Source: Haplomitrium mnioides
Taxonomy: Eukaryota > Marchantiophyta > Haplomitriopsida > Calobryales
NCBI GenBank assembly: GCA_049999725.1
Contig: JBNGIS010029706.1
Coordinates: forward strand, 1-41,135
Direction: 5' to 3'
Length of the DNA stretch: 41,135 nt
Shown: piece after piece, positions 31,430 through 40,840 of the stretch
Layout of the letters: every line of letters starts with the position of its first letter
How positions within the stretch are numbered: position 1 is the stretch's first letter
Position numbers and translations under genes: made by a program
Notes under the pieces: generated by a model
Databases searched by the model: none
What the model was told of the DNA's origin: nothing
Seen by the model: only the letters and a program-made list of their open reading frames with translations

Positions 31430-33985
31430 ACAAGTCATCATTGGCCTCTTTCATCTTCCTCCCTAACTATATATCTCTTCACGTGACAATAATGGATCCC
31501 ATTCATGATCTTATCACCCTCCAAGGTCTCTGACTTTGAGGACCCATTTTGATGAAGTCTTGTAAGAACAAAAGGTCCTATCCATCTTGTGTGCAACGTC
31601 CTTGGAAAATGCGCAAACCTGCTATTGTAAAATAACACCAGATTTCCCTCTCAAATATCCATTGGCTTCAACTTCTTGTCATGTTGCCCTTTCGGGAACT
31701 TTTATTGGTACTTCACTCACTCTTAAACTCGTTTTTAGCTCTCCTCTAGCTTCTCCAGTTGGTGCAATTGCTCCCTCCTACTCAGTTTCTTTGCTAGCCT
31801 CTCCTTCTCTAACACCCTTCTTGCTGGCACCTCAAACTCCCGTTGTACTAGTGAGTATTGTTGGAAGACAAGAAAATAAGGACAATGACCCATTGAGGTC
31901 TTGTAAGCATGACTGTAAGCATAGGTTGATGTTAGCATATGGAGATCCCAATCAGACTTATTTTTTGATACAATCTTTTCGAGAATCTTTTCTATGATCT
32001 TGTTGGCTCGTTTGGTCAGCCCATTGGCCTTTGGATGGTTAGTTGTTGTGCGTTGGTGCTTGATCACGTATTTATCGATCAAATGTTTGATGACCAGATT
32101 GACAAAATGCTTACCCTAGTCACTTACCAGCAGTGCTTTGATTCTGCAAAACATCTGATTGTATAGGAAGGTCGCCACTTTTTTTGCATCATCTTTTCTA
32201 GTGGCTCTTGCCTTGACCCACTTGGTGTCATAATCTATGGCCAAAAGAATGTATCGGTTCTCTCTTCAAGTGGATGGCAGTATAGGCCCGATGAAATCGA
32301 TGCCCATTTTTGAAACGGTACCAATAGAATGATTGGAACTAACGGGTGATGTTGACTGGCCACGGGTTTCCCCATCCTTTGACAAGAGCTACACCTCTTC
32401 ACAAAGAAGTGTATATCCTTGTGAAGAGTCAGCCACAAGTATCCTACATTCAACACTTTCCTCACCTTGGTATCGACTCCGAAAAGGCCTCCCACTTCCT
32501 CTTTGTGCAGTGCCTACGTCATTAGTGTTGCATGGTCTCGTTCCTGACACCTTATAATCATACCATCTAAACATCCCTTGTGCAACATTCCCTTCACCAT
32601 CAGATATGGCTTCATTCTTGAGAGAAAGAACGTTGCCTTTTTCTTGCTTGCTACCTTTGGGTACCTTTGCAAAAAGAAGAAACATGATGATATCGCCATA
32701 ATTCGTTGGCCTTCTTGCTTTGATATGGAACAACTCTTCATCCAAGAAAGCATCGTCCATCCCTTCTGCGTTGATCAACTTATCGATTCAAGAGAAGAAA
32801 TAGGCATTGCTATGTGCCTTCCTTGGTTTAATCCGCACCTCCAAATTGAACTTCTGCAATAGAAGCATCCACCTCACAATTCTCTTCACCACATCTAATT
32901 TATTGACTATGTATCTCAGTGCACTAGTGGAGGAGAAAATGCCTGAATTTCTTTAGCGAGTAGATGATTTCTAATGCCTCTTGATCGGTAGTAGAATAGT
33001 TATTCTCTACAATAGACATCAACCCGCTTACAAAGTAATTGGGATGATCTTGGCCTTTCTCATCCATCTGACTAAGCACTACTTTTATACAGAAGCTCGA
33101 CATGTCAATCATGACACAGAAGTCCTTCCCTCAACTAGGCGGCATGAGCACTAGTGCATTCACCCATCGCTTCTTTAGCTCATGGAATTTGGACAACCTC
33201 TGAGGTGTGGGCTGAAAGTCACTTGCCTCTTTTGTTTTATTTGTAAGAGGTAAGACTATTGTGAAAAACAGGGTGATGAATCTTGGATAGTAGCCCACGC
33301 ATCCCAAAAAACCTTGCACCTCCTTCAAATTTGTGGGGTAAGACACCTTTAGCAAGACGCAGACCTTCCCCAAGTCCACCACAATTACTCAGTTGGATAT
33401 TTTGTGGCCAAGAAGCACGCCTTCCTTCACTCCAAAGAAGCACTTCCCTAGATGTAGCTGCAATTCTGTTTCCCGATAACGCTTGAACATTAGCCTCACA
33501 TCTCGCTCATGGTCATAGATCTTCTCGTATACCACAAAGTCATCTGTGAAAAACTCCAAAAATTTCTTTAAATAATCATGGAAGATATTCATCATCATTC
33601 TTTGGAGTGTTCCAAGCTTATTAAAGAGTCTGAAAGGCATTCAGCGGAAGGCAAATACCCCGCCTATGTGGTGAATGCCATCTTCAATTGAACCTCCTCT
33701 GTGATCAAGATTTGATTGTACCCTAATTAGTCATCCATGAAACTATACGTTTCCTACCTAGCTACAAAGTCCAAAACTCCATCGATGAGCGGTAATGAAT
33801 AATGATCCTTCTTTGTTGCCTCGTTCAGCTTTTGGAAATCTTAACAAAACCAAATCTTTGGCTTCCCATCCAGCCCTACTGTCAGCCCTATGGTTAGTCT
33901 CTTATCTTTTTTCCTGCCAATTTATGCCAACTTAAGGGATGTTTGTGTTTTTGAATTCTTTATGGGAGGGGCTTTGCACAAACTT
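31430..33985 (-). pseudogene. Gypsy pol fragment (RT, RNase H, integrase), broken
   Basis: On the minus strand: FQKLNEATKKDHYSLPLID, then MPFRLFNKLGTLQRMMM and the RT catalytic box FTDDF (33536-33550, both aspartates kept). Next come VQGFLGCVGYYPRFI and the RNase H-like stretch STTDQEALEIIYSLKKFRHF, then the integrase zinc-finger end KRCSSCQRMGKP (near 32380), DFIGPI, GKHFVNLVIKHLI and NHPKANGLTKRANKIIEKIL. The glutamate expected in the last block is lysine (AAA, complement of 32011-32013). A C-terminal frame ends HYCHVKRYIVREE near 31450. Stops and frameshifts are frequent. No LTR was found on either side. The style resembles Tat/Athila-type gypsy, but I am not certain. Confidence 0.88.
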
Positions 33986-35526
33986 GACTCCAACTATCCC
34001 TTACACTCTCTGGAATAACTACAGCACTCTTTGAGATGGGTTTTGCTTTTAGTACTGCCTACTTATCACAGCAATGGAAACACACACAATCACACTCGAA
34101 GAGCCAACACCTTTTCTTCAAATGAATCCAATGAACTCAAATAATACTTAATAAGACCTACATGTTTCACAACTCAGTTTTGCTAGCCCAACAATACTCA
34201 CAACAATTCTAATAACACTTTAACATATCCATCAGCATACACACACACACACATCCGTAATCAAATAATTTCACTTCAGTTTCCCAAAGTCCTTAGATTA
34301 GCTTCCAAATGGAAAGAAAGATTGTTGTTTGACTTCTACCAATAGAAAGGTAGCTCTCATAGCTGCTAGACCTCACTCCACATCACAAACACTTGCCAAA
34401 TCCACCCAGCAAGGACTCCAATTCGACGTCCACTTGAAAAAGATTGACACTCAATGTACCACACAAGACACACTAGACTCAGTCTGGATCTAATCCACAA
34501 CTTGCTATAGTGTCACGGAGTAGTCTAGGGCAGCACAACCAGTTTCTACAACTATAAGGAAAGAAAACATAATTAATGGTACCTCCCACATATTGTGACT
34601 TGAAGAGAAGACCCAACCCTTTGAATTCCCTAAAAATGTTGTCCTTGGCTATTGCAGCACCTTTGAGATTGATCCACTTGCAGTTGCCCTCAACTAGTAT
34701 CCTAGCACCAGAACCTTCCATCCAACAATCTCAACACAAAGAACGCCTTTAGTCCTCCTTTCAGCGATGGCTGTCCTCCTCTCTTTCTCCCGTCCTTTGT
34801 TCCGCACCAGTAATGCCCCCATGATGAATCCCCAAAAATGAGCCCTCTAGGAGACTACACCCTCCCAAGAGAGAAGTAGTGGGAACTCCCATTAAATGCT
34901 CCTTACCCTTTTGTTTTGGCCACTTTCTCTACAACTAAATTTATCCCTAAATTTAATTTCAGCAAAATGATGTTACCGTCAACTTGGAGCTCTTGGTTTT
35001 TCTGTTTTGGCAAAACTCCTTAACTCCTTTAACTAATTTAAATACTAATTTTAGTTTCAGCTGGCTTTGGAGATCTCCAAATGAAGCTCATCCATTTTGC
35101 GCTTGAGAGATGACCCCATTATCATTGTCGTCAACCCGTCGGCAACATCAGCCCTTGAAAGCATGTTCACATGATTATTCCTAAAAATCCATATATCAAA
35201 AGAAGAGACAATTTGCAACCCAAATTCTCTATTTTGTTTAGTTTAATTGTTTTCGTATTGCAATGGTAATTGGAATTGGCAAAGATTTTTTAGTATGATC
35301 TTTGGCCATTCAAAACTGTAGACATATTGTCTATAAGAGCTGGTTTTCCTTTTTTCTGCTCGAATGCTTCAACGATGCATTATAAGATGGAAGGTTGTTT
35401 TCCCACACCCTATAATAGTACAAGCATAAGGTTGTGCTATTCATAAGAAAATAGAGAGGAGTGAATGAAGTGGTAGTGAGTAACTTTTAGGGTTAAGATT
35501 GGATTACTTGCCTTTGAAGTCACTTT
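33986..35526. other. Stretch between gypsy pol and gypsy LTR, nothing firm
   Basis: Includes a (CA)n run near 34240-34254 and an 80-codon minus-strand frame (34721-34479) with no known domain. The region may hold the degenerate upstream part of the minus-strand gypsy (protease/gag), but I could not read a zinc knuckle or DTG/DSG protease box. Confidence 0.4.
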
Positions 35527-35800
35527 TGGTAGAGAGTCACTTTTAGGGCTGAAATTAGAAGTGACTTGTAAGTGAAGAAAGAGGGATGACATCCTCTTCT
35601 CTTGTATATATAGAAGGGCTTCTTGGCCCCACTCCTCATTCTAGAGTTTCTCTTGAACCACTTGGATTCTTTGGTTGCTTGACTTTTGCTTGCACTCTTG
35701 GTCTTAGCTTGGACTTTGAGTTGCTTTTTGTTGAAGAACTCTATTAGAGTTCACCATGAGTTCTTACTCATTTGAATTTGGTCTTTGAGATTCTTTTACA
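35527..35800 (+). mobile_element. Gypsy-family 5' LTR, plus strand
   Basis: TGGTAGAGAGTCAC ... TCTTTTACA, 274 bp, matching the minus-strand LTR at 6537-6786. A TATA-like TATATATAG lies at 35605-35613. It is followed directly by TTGGTATCACAACTACGG (35801-35818), a Met-tRNA-like primer site, and then a gag reading frame, so it is a 5' LTR. No 3' LTR of this element is in the window. Confidence 0.8.
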
Positions 35801-35840
35801 TTGGTATCACAACTACGGTTCATTATTTTAGTGTGAGCTA

Positions 35841-36149
35841 CATGGAGAGTCAAGAAGAGGTGATTCAAGCAATGGAACAATGACTTGAACATCTTCCACA
35901 TCTTTTGGAAGTGGGAATAAAAGAAAGAGCAATGTTTCAAGAAGAAGAGAGTTATGGACGATTTCCAACGCCAAAAGCATATGATAGAAAGGTGACTTGT
36001 GGTGCTTGTGAGAACTTCATTTTTTATTGTGAACAATATTTTGAAACTACAAACATTAGAGAGTATAGTTGGCGAATTCTATTTGCGACAAGCCAATTAG
36101 AAGGAGTTGCAAAGACTTGGTGGAGATATCAAATAGAACAAGCACAACG
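35841..36149 (+). pseudogene. Gypsy gag N-terminal fragment
   Basis: Starts MESQEEVIQAMEQ, then a TGA at 35881-35883, then LEHLPHLLEVG. The stretch FPTPKAYDRK, FIFYCEQYFETTNIREYSWR, ATSQLEGVAKTWWRYQIEQ is the usual retrotransposon gag pattern (F...FE..F.......R...A...L.G.A..WW). The stop is explained by CGA to TGA. The gag homology ends at about 36149, where the terminal motif of copy B begins. Confidence 0.82.
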
Positions 36150-36180
36150 AACAACCGCTACTTTAAACCAAGAACCGCTA
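36150..36180 (-). other. Terminal motif of copy B (double TAGCGGTT)
   Basis: On the minus strand TAGCGGTT occurs at 36180-36173 and again at 36160-36153, continuing to GTTGTT at 36150. Sequence and spacing match the end of copy A. Immediately beyond lies gypsy gag sequence, which suggests that the unit ends here and was inserted into the gag, or that the two were joined at this point. Confidence 0.6.
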
Positions 36181-36547
36181 TTGAGTTCCTATTGAACTTG
36201 GTAGTTAGAAATATTTTTTCTGTGCTTTGGTATTGAAAAACATCAATTTTATGTTTGTTATCTTTTTTTTTTGTAAAGAAAATCGTTTTTTAGAAATACA
36301 AATTGCGTATTTTACATTGAGATTATATTTGAAACATTTATTTATAATAAACACCCTAGAAAACAAGCATTTTGGTTATTGAAATATTTTATTGAAACCT
36401 CACACTATTGTAAATACACTAAATTCATCAAAAATAAAATAAAACATATATCTTTTTAGGAAAAAAATTTACAAGCAAACGAGAATGTCTAGTAGGATAC
36501 AGACTTTCAACCAAGCTCTTAGCATCGTAGCTATTAAATCCCAGGCA

Positions 36548-36890
36548 AGAATAGACTCTAAACTAGAACCCTAAAGCCTATGCACGCAAAGACTTTGAAC
36601 AAGAATCGTAAAGTCAGTGCATGCTTAGACTCTGAATAAGGACAATAAAGCTATGCATGCATGGACTTTGAACTAGAACCCTAGAGCCATTGCATGCCAA
36701 GATTCTAAAAACGAACCCTAGAGCCTATGCACACATAGGCTTTGAACAAGAACCCTTTGGCTTATGCGTGCATGGACTCTGAACAATAATCTAACAGCTT
36801 ATACACGTATGGACTTTGAATGAGAACTCAAAATCCTTCTTGCGCAAAGACTTTGAACAAGAACATTAAGCTTGAGCGGCCAAAGATTGC
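36548..36890. repeat. 37-bp tandem array 3' of copy B
   Basis: Eight to nine units of 37 bp, typical unit GACTTTGAACAAGAACCCTA followed by RAGCYTATGCACGCATG (in two parts, 37 bp together). The unit combines the GACTTTGAA half known from the 24-bp arrays with a CTATGCACGCATAG-like core and a 13-bp spacer AACAAGAACCCTA. It lies between the AATAAA signal and the terminal motif of copy B. Degenerate units sit at the matching place in copy A (30840-30965). Confidence 0.88.
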
Positions 36891-36989
36891 AAGAGTTCTT
36901 AGGTGCAAGGATTCCAAGCCCATAAGCAAAATGGATTGAGAGAGCAACAAGATGAAACTTTAACAAATAAAACTTTGGAAAAAATAAAC

Positions 36990-36995
36990 TTTATT
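36990..36995 (-). terminator. Polyadenylation signal of copy B
   Basis: AATAAAGTTT on the minus strand, colinear with the signal of copy A. Confidence 0.55.
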
Positions 36996-37009
36996 AATAA
37001 TACAAATTG

Positions 37010-37641
37010 TTCAAACAGATCCTTAGACTCTATCCTCTTCGAGAGGAATTGTCTATCTAAATCCAAAGGTTGAGCATCTATAGCCTCCAGTGAGTTGTGA
37101 TGAGACTTTTAAGTCTAAGATATTGCAATGAAATCACCAAAAGCACCTGCAATACCAAGAGGAACAGGTTTTTTGTGGTATGCATAAGCGATCTGTGACT
37201 TAGTCACATCAAATGGCAGAGAATCCATTGTCAAAACCCTCTTAGGAATGTAGATAGACTAACATCTATTATATTACATGGCGATGCAATTTTGCATCAA
37301 CTTTAAAGCACAGACAAGGCCTGTGTCAGACCCTGAGAAGAGATATAGGATCCAATCCTGCTCTGTTGATAAATGGTCAATGAAAAAATTATAAAGAGCC
37401 TGCAGCTTCTGGTAAACATTGACAAGAGCATCATCTCTTAGATGTTTAAGTTTTGCAGAAATTGCGGGACAACTGAAAACACTACGCATAATCTGCTGAA
37501 GAAGTCCGGTCGAAGAAGCAGATTGCAAATTAAAGAGCCTCATACTCTTCTTTCCTTCTTTAGTCCAATAGCCCATAGTCCAATATTCGTGGGTATATGC
37601 AATTCTGGGACCACCACAATGATGAATGTTGCTTTTATCAT
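37010..37641 (-). pseudogene. Copy B exon 4: methyltransferase C-terminal part
   Basis: Reads THEYWTMGYWTKEGKKSMRLFN, then FSCPAISAKLKHLRDDA, KLQALYNFFIDHLSTEQDW and I-L-Y-L-F-S-G-S-D-T-G-L-V (about 37312-37350), then CALKLMQNCIAM and a TAA. The L-x-L-F-S-G-S-x-T-G-L motif matches the SAM-binding FxGxG motif of N4/N6 DNA methylases of the class in which it lies C-terminal to the catalytic motif. The usual acidic residue before it is tyrosine here (TAT) but aspartate in copy A. After the stop, IPKRVLTMDSLPFDVTKSQIAYAYH continues in frame. Confidence 0.7.
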
Positions 37642-37738
37642 TGCAAAAAGAAAAACAAACAAATCAACTATTGCAACAAAAATGCAGGAGAAGTAAAAAA
37701 ACAAAAATCAAAAAGAAGAAAATCAAAGAAAAAATTAC

Positions 37739-38293
37739 CAAATACCATGGTCAGTTGTACAACAGATTTCCGAAAGGGCATCCTCGATGATGCCAAATTG
37801 TTGCGACGAATGAATGATAACAAAAGACTAAAATTCCAAAGTTGTAGCTACCGCAAAAGATGATACCATGTCAAAAATATCATCTTTTGAACAGGGTTCA
37901 GAGTCATCATGCTTACATTCCTTAAGGTTGTAACCATAAGGTATATCAACAATAGCCAAAGTGAAACACATAGGTTTCACAAGGCCCTTCAATTGTCAAG
38001 CAATGGCCTCTCCGTGGACTTGATAAAACGACATGTTAAAACCATCGACGAAGGACATCAAATCTTCTTCCTCATCTCTCACAACTCCTTCAATTGTGAG
38101 AGATGCAACACCGCTTTGCTGCCGTGCTTTCCGCTCTCTAGTCTTTTGGCAGTGGAGAAGAAAAACAGGAGGATAGAAGACTAAGGTGGGAGGCTGGTCC
38201 TAATCTATAGAGGCTTCTTTGACCCCTGATTTTTTTTACCTTTCACAATTGCTATCAATGTTTTTGCTACTTGTTGTTTAAATGTTTTGTCCC
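37739..38293 (-). pseudogene. Copy B exon 3: methyltransferase motif IV
   Basis: Between acceptor TGTAAG (38294) and donor GTAATT (37738). It contains LVKPMCFTLAIVDIPYGYNL, in which D-I-P-Y (37927-37947 for DIPYGYN) fits the catalytic DPPY/NPPY-type motif IV of amino-group DNA methylases. CKHDDSEPCSKDDIFDMVSSF and SFVIIHSSQQFGIIEDALSE follow, as expected for a fold alternating strand and helix. A stop (TTTTAG) precedes SFVIIH and another precedes QLKGLVKP. Confidence 0.7.
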
Positions 38294-38362
38294 CTTACAC
38301 AAAAACAAAGCAAAAAACATTAATAAGAGATAAAAAAAACATTTTAAAGTAGAGAGCGACAC

Positions 38363-38797
38363 TGATGTCCATGCATGCATGGACATCAAAGTCCATGTGC
38401 GCATTGACTATGCAGTTCAAGTAGGTAGGAACAGAAAAGTCTATGTGTACATGGACATCAAAGTCTAAGCGCACCTGGACTTTGATGTTCCAACGTGCAA
38501 GGACATCGAAGTCTAAGCGGGCATGGACTTTGATGTCCATGTGCGCATGGACTTAGCTATCACTACTCGCAAGGATTGCAAAGTCCAAGCGCGTAGGGAC
38601 TGCAAAGTCCTTGCACGCAAGAACTTCGATGTCCTTACTTACAGAGACATTGAAAGCCATGTGCGCATGGACTTTGGTGTTCAAGAGAGCACCGACTTTA
38701 AGAGTCCAAGAGCGCATAGACTTCGAAGTCTAGGTGAGAAATTGACTTCAAAGTCCATGCGTACATGGACTTCAATGTCCACACGTGCTTGGATGCT
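38363..38797. repeat. 24-bp minisatellite in intron 2 of copy B
   Basis: About eighteen units of 24 bp, for example GACATCAAAGTCCATGTGCGCATT and GACTTTGATGTCCATGTGCGCATG. It shares sequence type and position (between donor 38889 and acceptor 38294) with the array of copy A. Open frames of 81 and 96 codons in it are by-products of the period. Confidence 0.95.
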
Positions 38798-38889
38798 AAA
38801 CTTTTTGTTGTAAACAAAGGGAAAGTTACAAAAAAATAAATTCAATGCAAATACAAAGAAATGAATGTGGTGTGAAAAGAAAAACTTAC

Positions 38890-40366
38890 CAAAAGCTTGT
38901 CAAAGCTTGAATAAAATGAGGCCATCTTGGACTCTTCAGTGTGAAGAGGGTACTCCTCTCTTGCCTCCTCCCACATGCTACAATGCACCTCAGAACAAAA
39001 GCATTTCACCATTACCACCAAAACTTTGTGTGTCTCCGCCTCTTGAGACATCTCGTCCATTGAAAGCTCTTCAGCTTCTATTCGCTTCAAAACAAAAATC
39101 TTCACCTCATTATGAAGAACCTGAAAGGACCTCCAAGGCGTCCACTTCATGTCTCCCATTCTCAACGACCCCTTGGCCTTATGCTTCGAGCTCGTCATTG
39201 TATTTTTTTCCTACATTGAAAATACGCTCTGCTATAAGTCCTAGAGCTTGCCACTTCGGAACGCTAGTTGGAACCAAATGTCTTGAGATGTGACTATCTT
39301 CTCAAGAGTCGACTTGGGTTTGATCTCTAAGGTCTCTAGAACTAGCTCTCTTTTTAATTTTTGGGATGAACCCATCCCACTCTCCACAAATCTCTGATGC
39401 CAATACTCGATATTTTCAATAGAGGTCATTTCAAGCTTGTACCTCTGGTTGTAATTGTCATTGGTAGCAAAAATACGGGCCTTTATTGGTGTGAGGCCCA
39501 CACAGACTTAAAAATTGCATAGCAACAAAGTAGAGTTCTTTGCTCAATATTTCGTGATAAGTAGTTGCCTTGCTGCAACACTGTGATTGCCTCCTGCAGT
39601 TTCGTAACAATGCTTGTCAGGGTTACTGATGTGGAACTCTGAATTTCCTTCAAACCACACTTCGGGTCAATGACTACAATAAAAAAAATTGTGCACGTAC
39701 TTGTTCATGAGCATTCTTTGCAACAAAAGCTCAACAAAATCCTCATTCAATATTCAAATCTGGAATGGACTCGAGTTGTCCATTCTAGGCTTAGACAGAT
39801 TTAAATTTTCCAGCCTTGTTGTTACAGTCTCTTCACGTACTCTGCAGCGCTGGATTGCAGACTCTCTTATCTTATTTTTGTCTTCCTCAAACATTGTATG
39901 AGGATCCACCTGTTCCTTTTCTTGAAAAGTACACAATCCCTTGTAGGATTGCCTTTTTTGATTGAGATGTAGGAGCATGAACTGGCTCCGGCTTGGCCTC
40001 TGAGTCTTGCCCCGAGTTAGTTGGTGATGAAGATGAGGGGGCAAAAGAAGTAGACTTTGCTTAAGTTTCTAAGGGGGTTGGCTCCTTCTCAATAACGAGT
40101 GTTGGTGCAAGCTTTTTCTTTTTCGCAGCCAGATTCTTCTTCTTTGGAGCCTCAACTGGCTCAGGCTCCTTTCTCTTCTTTTGGGAAGAAGTCCTCGTAA
40201 CATGAACGGAGAATGTTGTCGAGGTCGGATGCGACATCAGTAATTTAATATTGATGCCCTGCTTGGGCTTTAGAATCTTGATTTATATGGCGAGTTTGAT
40301 GAAGTCTCACTTGACGCGCTTCGTGTCTTTGTACCCATCCATAAAATCAGCCAAATAATGAGTGAA
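38890..40366 (-). pseudogene. Copy B exon 2: NLS-like stretch and ParB-like box
   Basis: From a mutated acceptor (TTTTCAA where copy A has TTTCCAG) to donor GTAAGT (38889). It keeps QKKRKEPEPVEAPKKKNLAA (basic stretch), NEDFVELLLQRMLMNKYVHN, and KHCYETAGGNHSVAARQLLI with GNHS near 39580-39591. The linker NYNQRYKLEMTSIENIEYWH is uninterrupted here. SKHKAKGSLRMGDMKWTPWR follows, and the exon ends SFDKLL. The order Y-E-x-A-G-G-N-H-S-x-A-A fits the second conserved box of ParB/sulfiredoxin-fold domains, usually GNHR or GxHR. A frameshift near 39755, another in the IDPKCGLK block, and several stops break it. Confidence 0.65.
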
Positions 40367-40467
40367 TTGAAAATAAAGACAAAAAGTATTTGGCATAAGA
40401 AAAATGTTAGACTGACATTCACATCGTGCAAGGACTTTAGTAACATATCAAGTAAGTAGTGAACAAT

Positions 40468-40785
40468 GGAGTCCATGCATGCATGGAGACTTAGGGTCCA
40501 TGTGCGCATCGACTCCCAAGTCTATGTGGGCATGGAGATCGAAGTCCAAGCGCGCATGGACGTGGGGTTCCAAGCTTGCCTAGACTCCAAAGTCCATTCG
40601 CGCATGGAGATCAAAGTCCCTCCGCGGAAGGACAAAGGGAGTCCCTACGAGCCTGGAGACTAGGGATCCATGCGCGTATGGACTCTCACGTCCAGGCACG
40701 CTTGAAGATCAAAGTCCATGTGCGTATGGACGTGGGAGTCCATGCGCGCATGGACCTCAAGTCTCCATGCTTGCATAGACTCACT
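40468..40785. repeat. 24-bp minisatellite in intron 1 of copy B
   Basis: About thirteen units of 24 bp. One unit carries the ideal self-complementary core GTCCATGCGCGCATGGAC (40738-40755). The array lies between exon 1 (ending 40841) and exon 2 (from 40366), the same as in copy A. It is rich in CpG and in alternating purine-pyrimidine runs. Confidence 0.95.
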
Positions 40786-40840
40786 ACGAATTACAACTTA
40801 GTAAAGAAAGAAACAAAAGAAAAAAGATTTAAGAATTCGC

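Noticed and set aside
34479-34721. 80-codon minus-strand frame as a host gene
   Set aside because: No domain, no promoter or splice support, and it lies between retrotransposon fragments.
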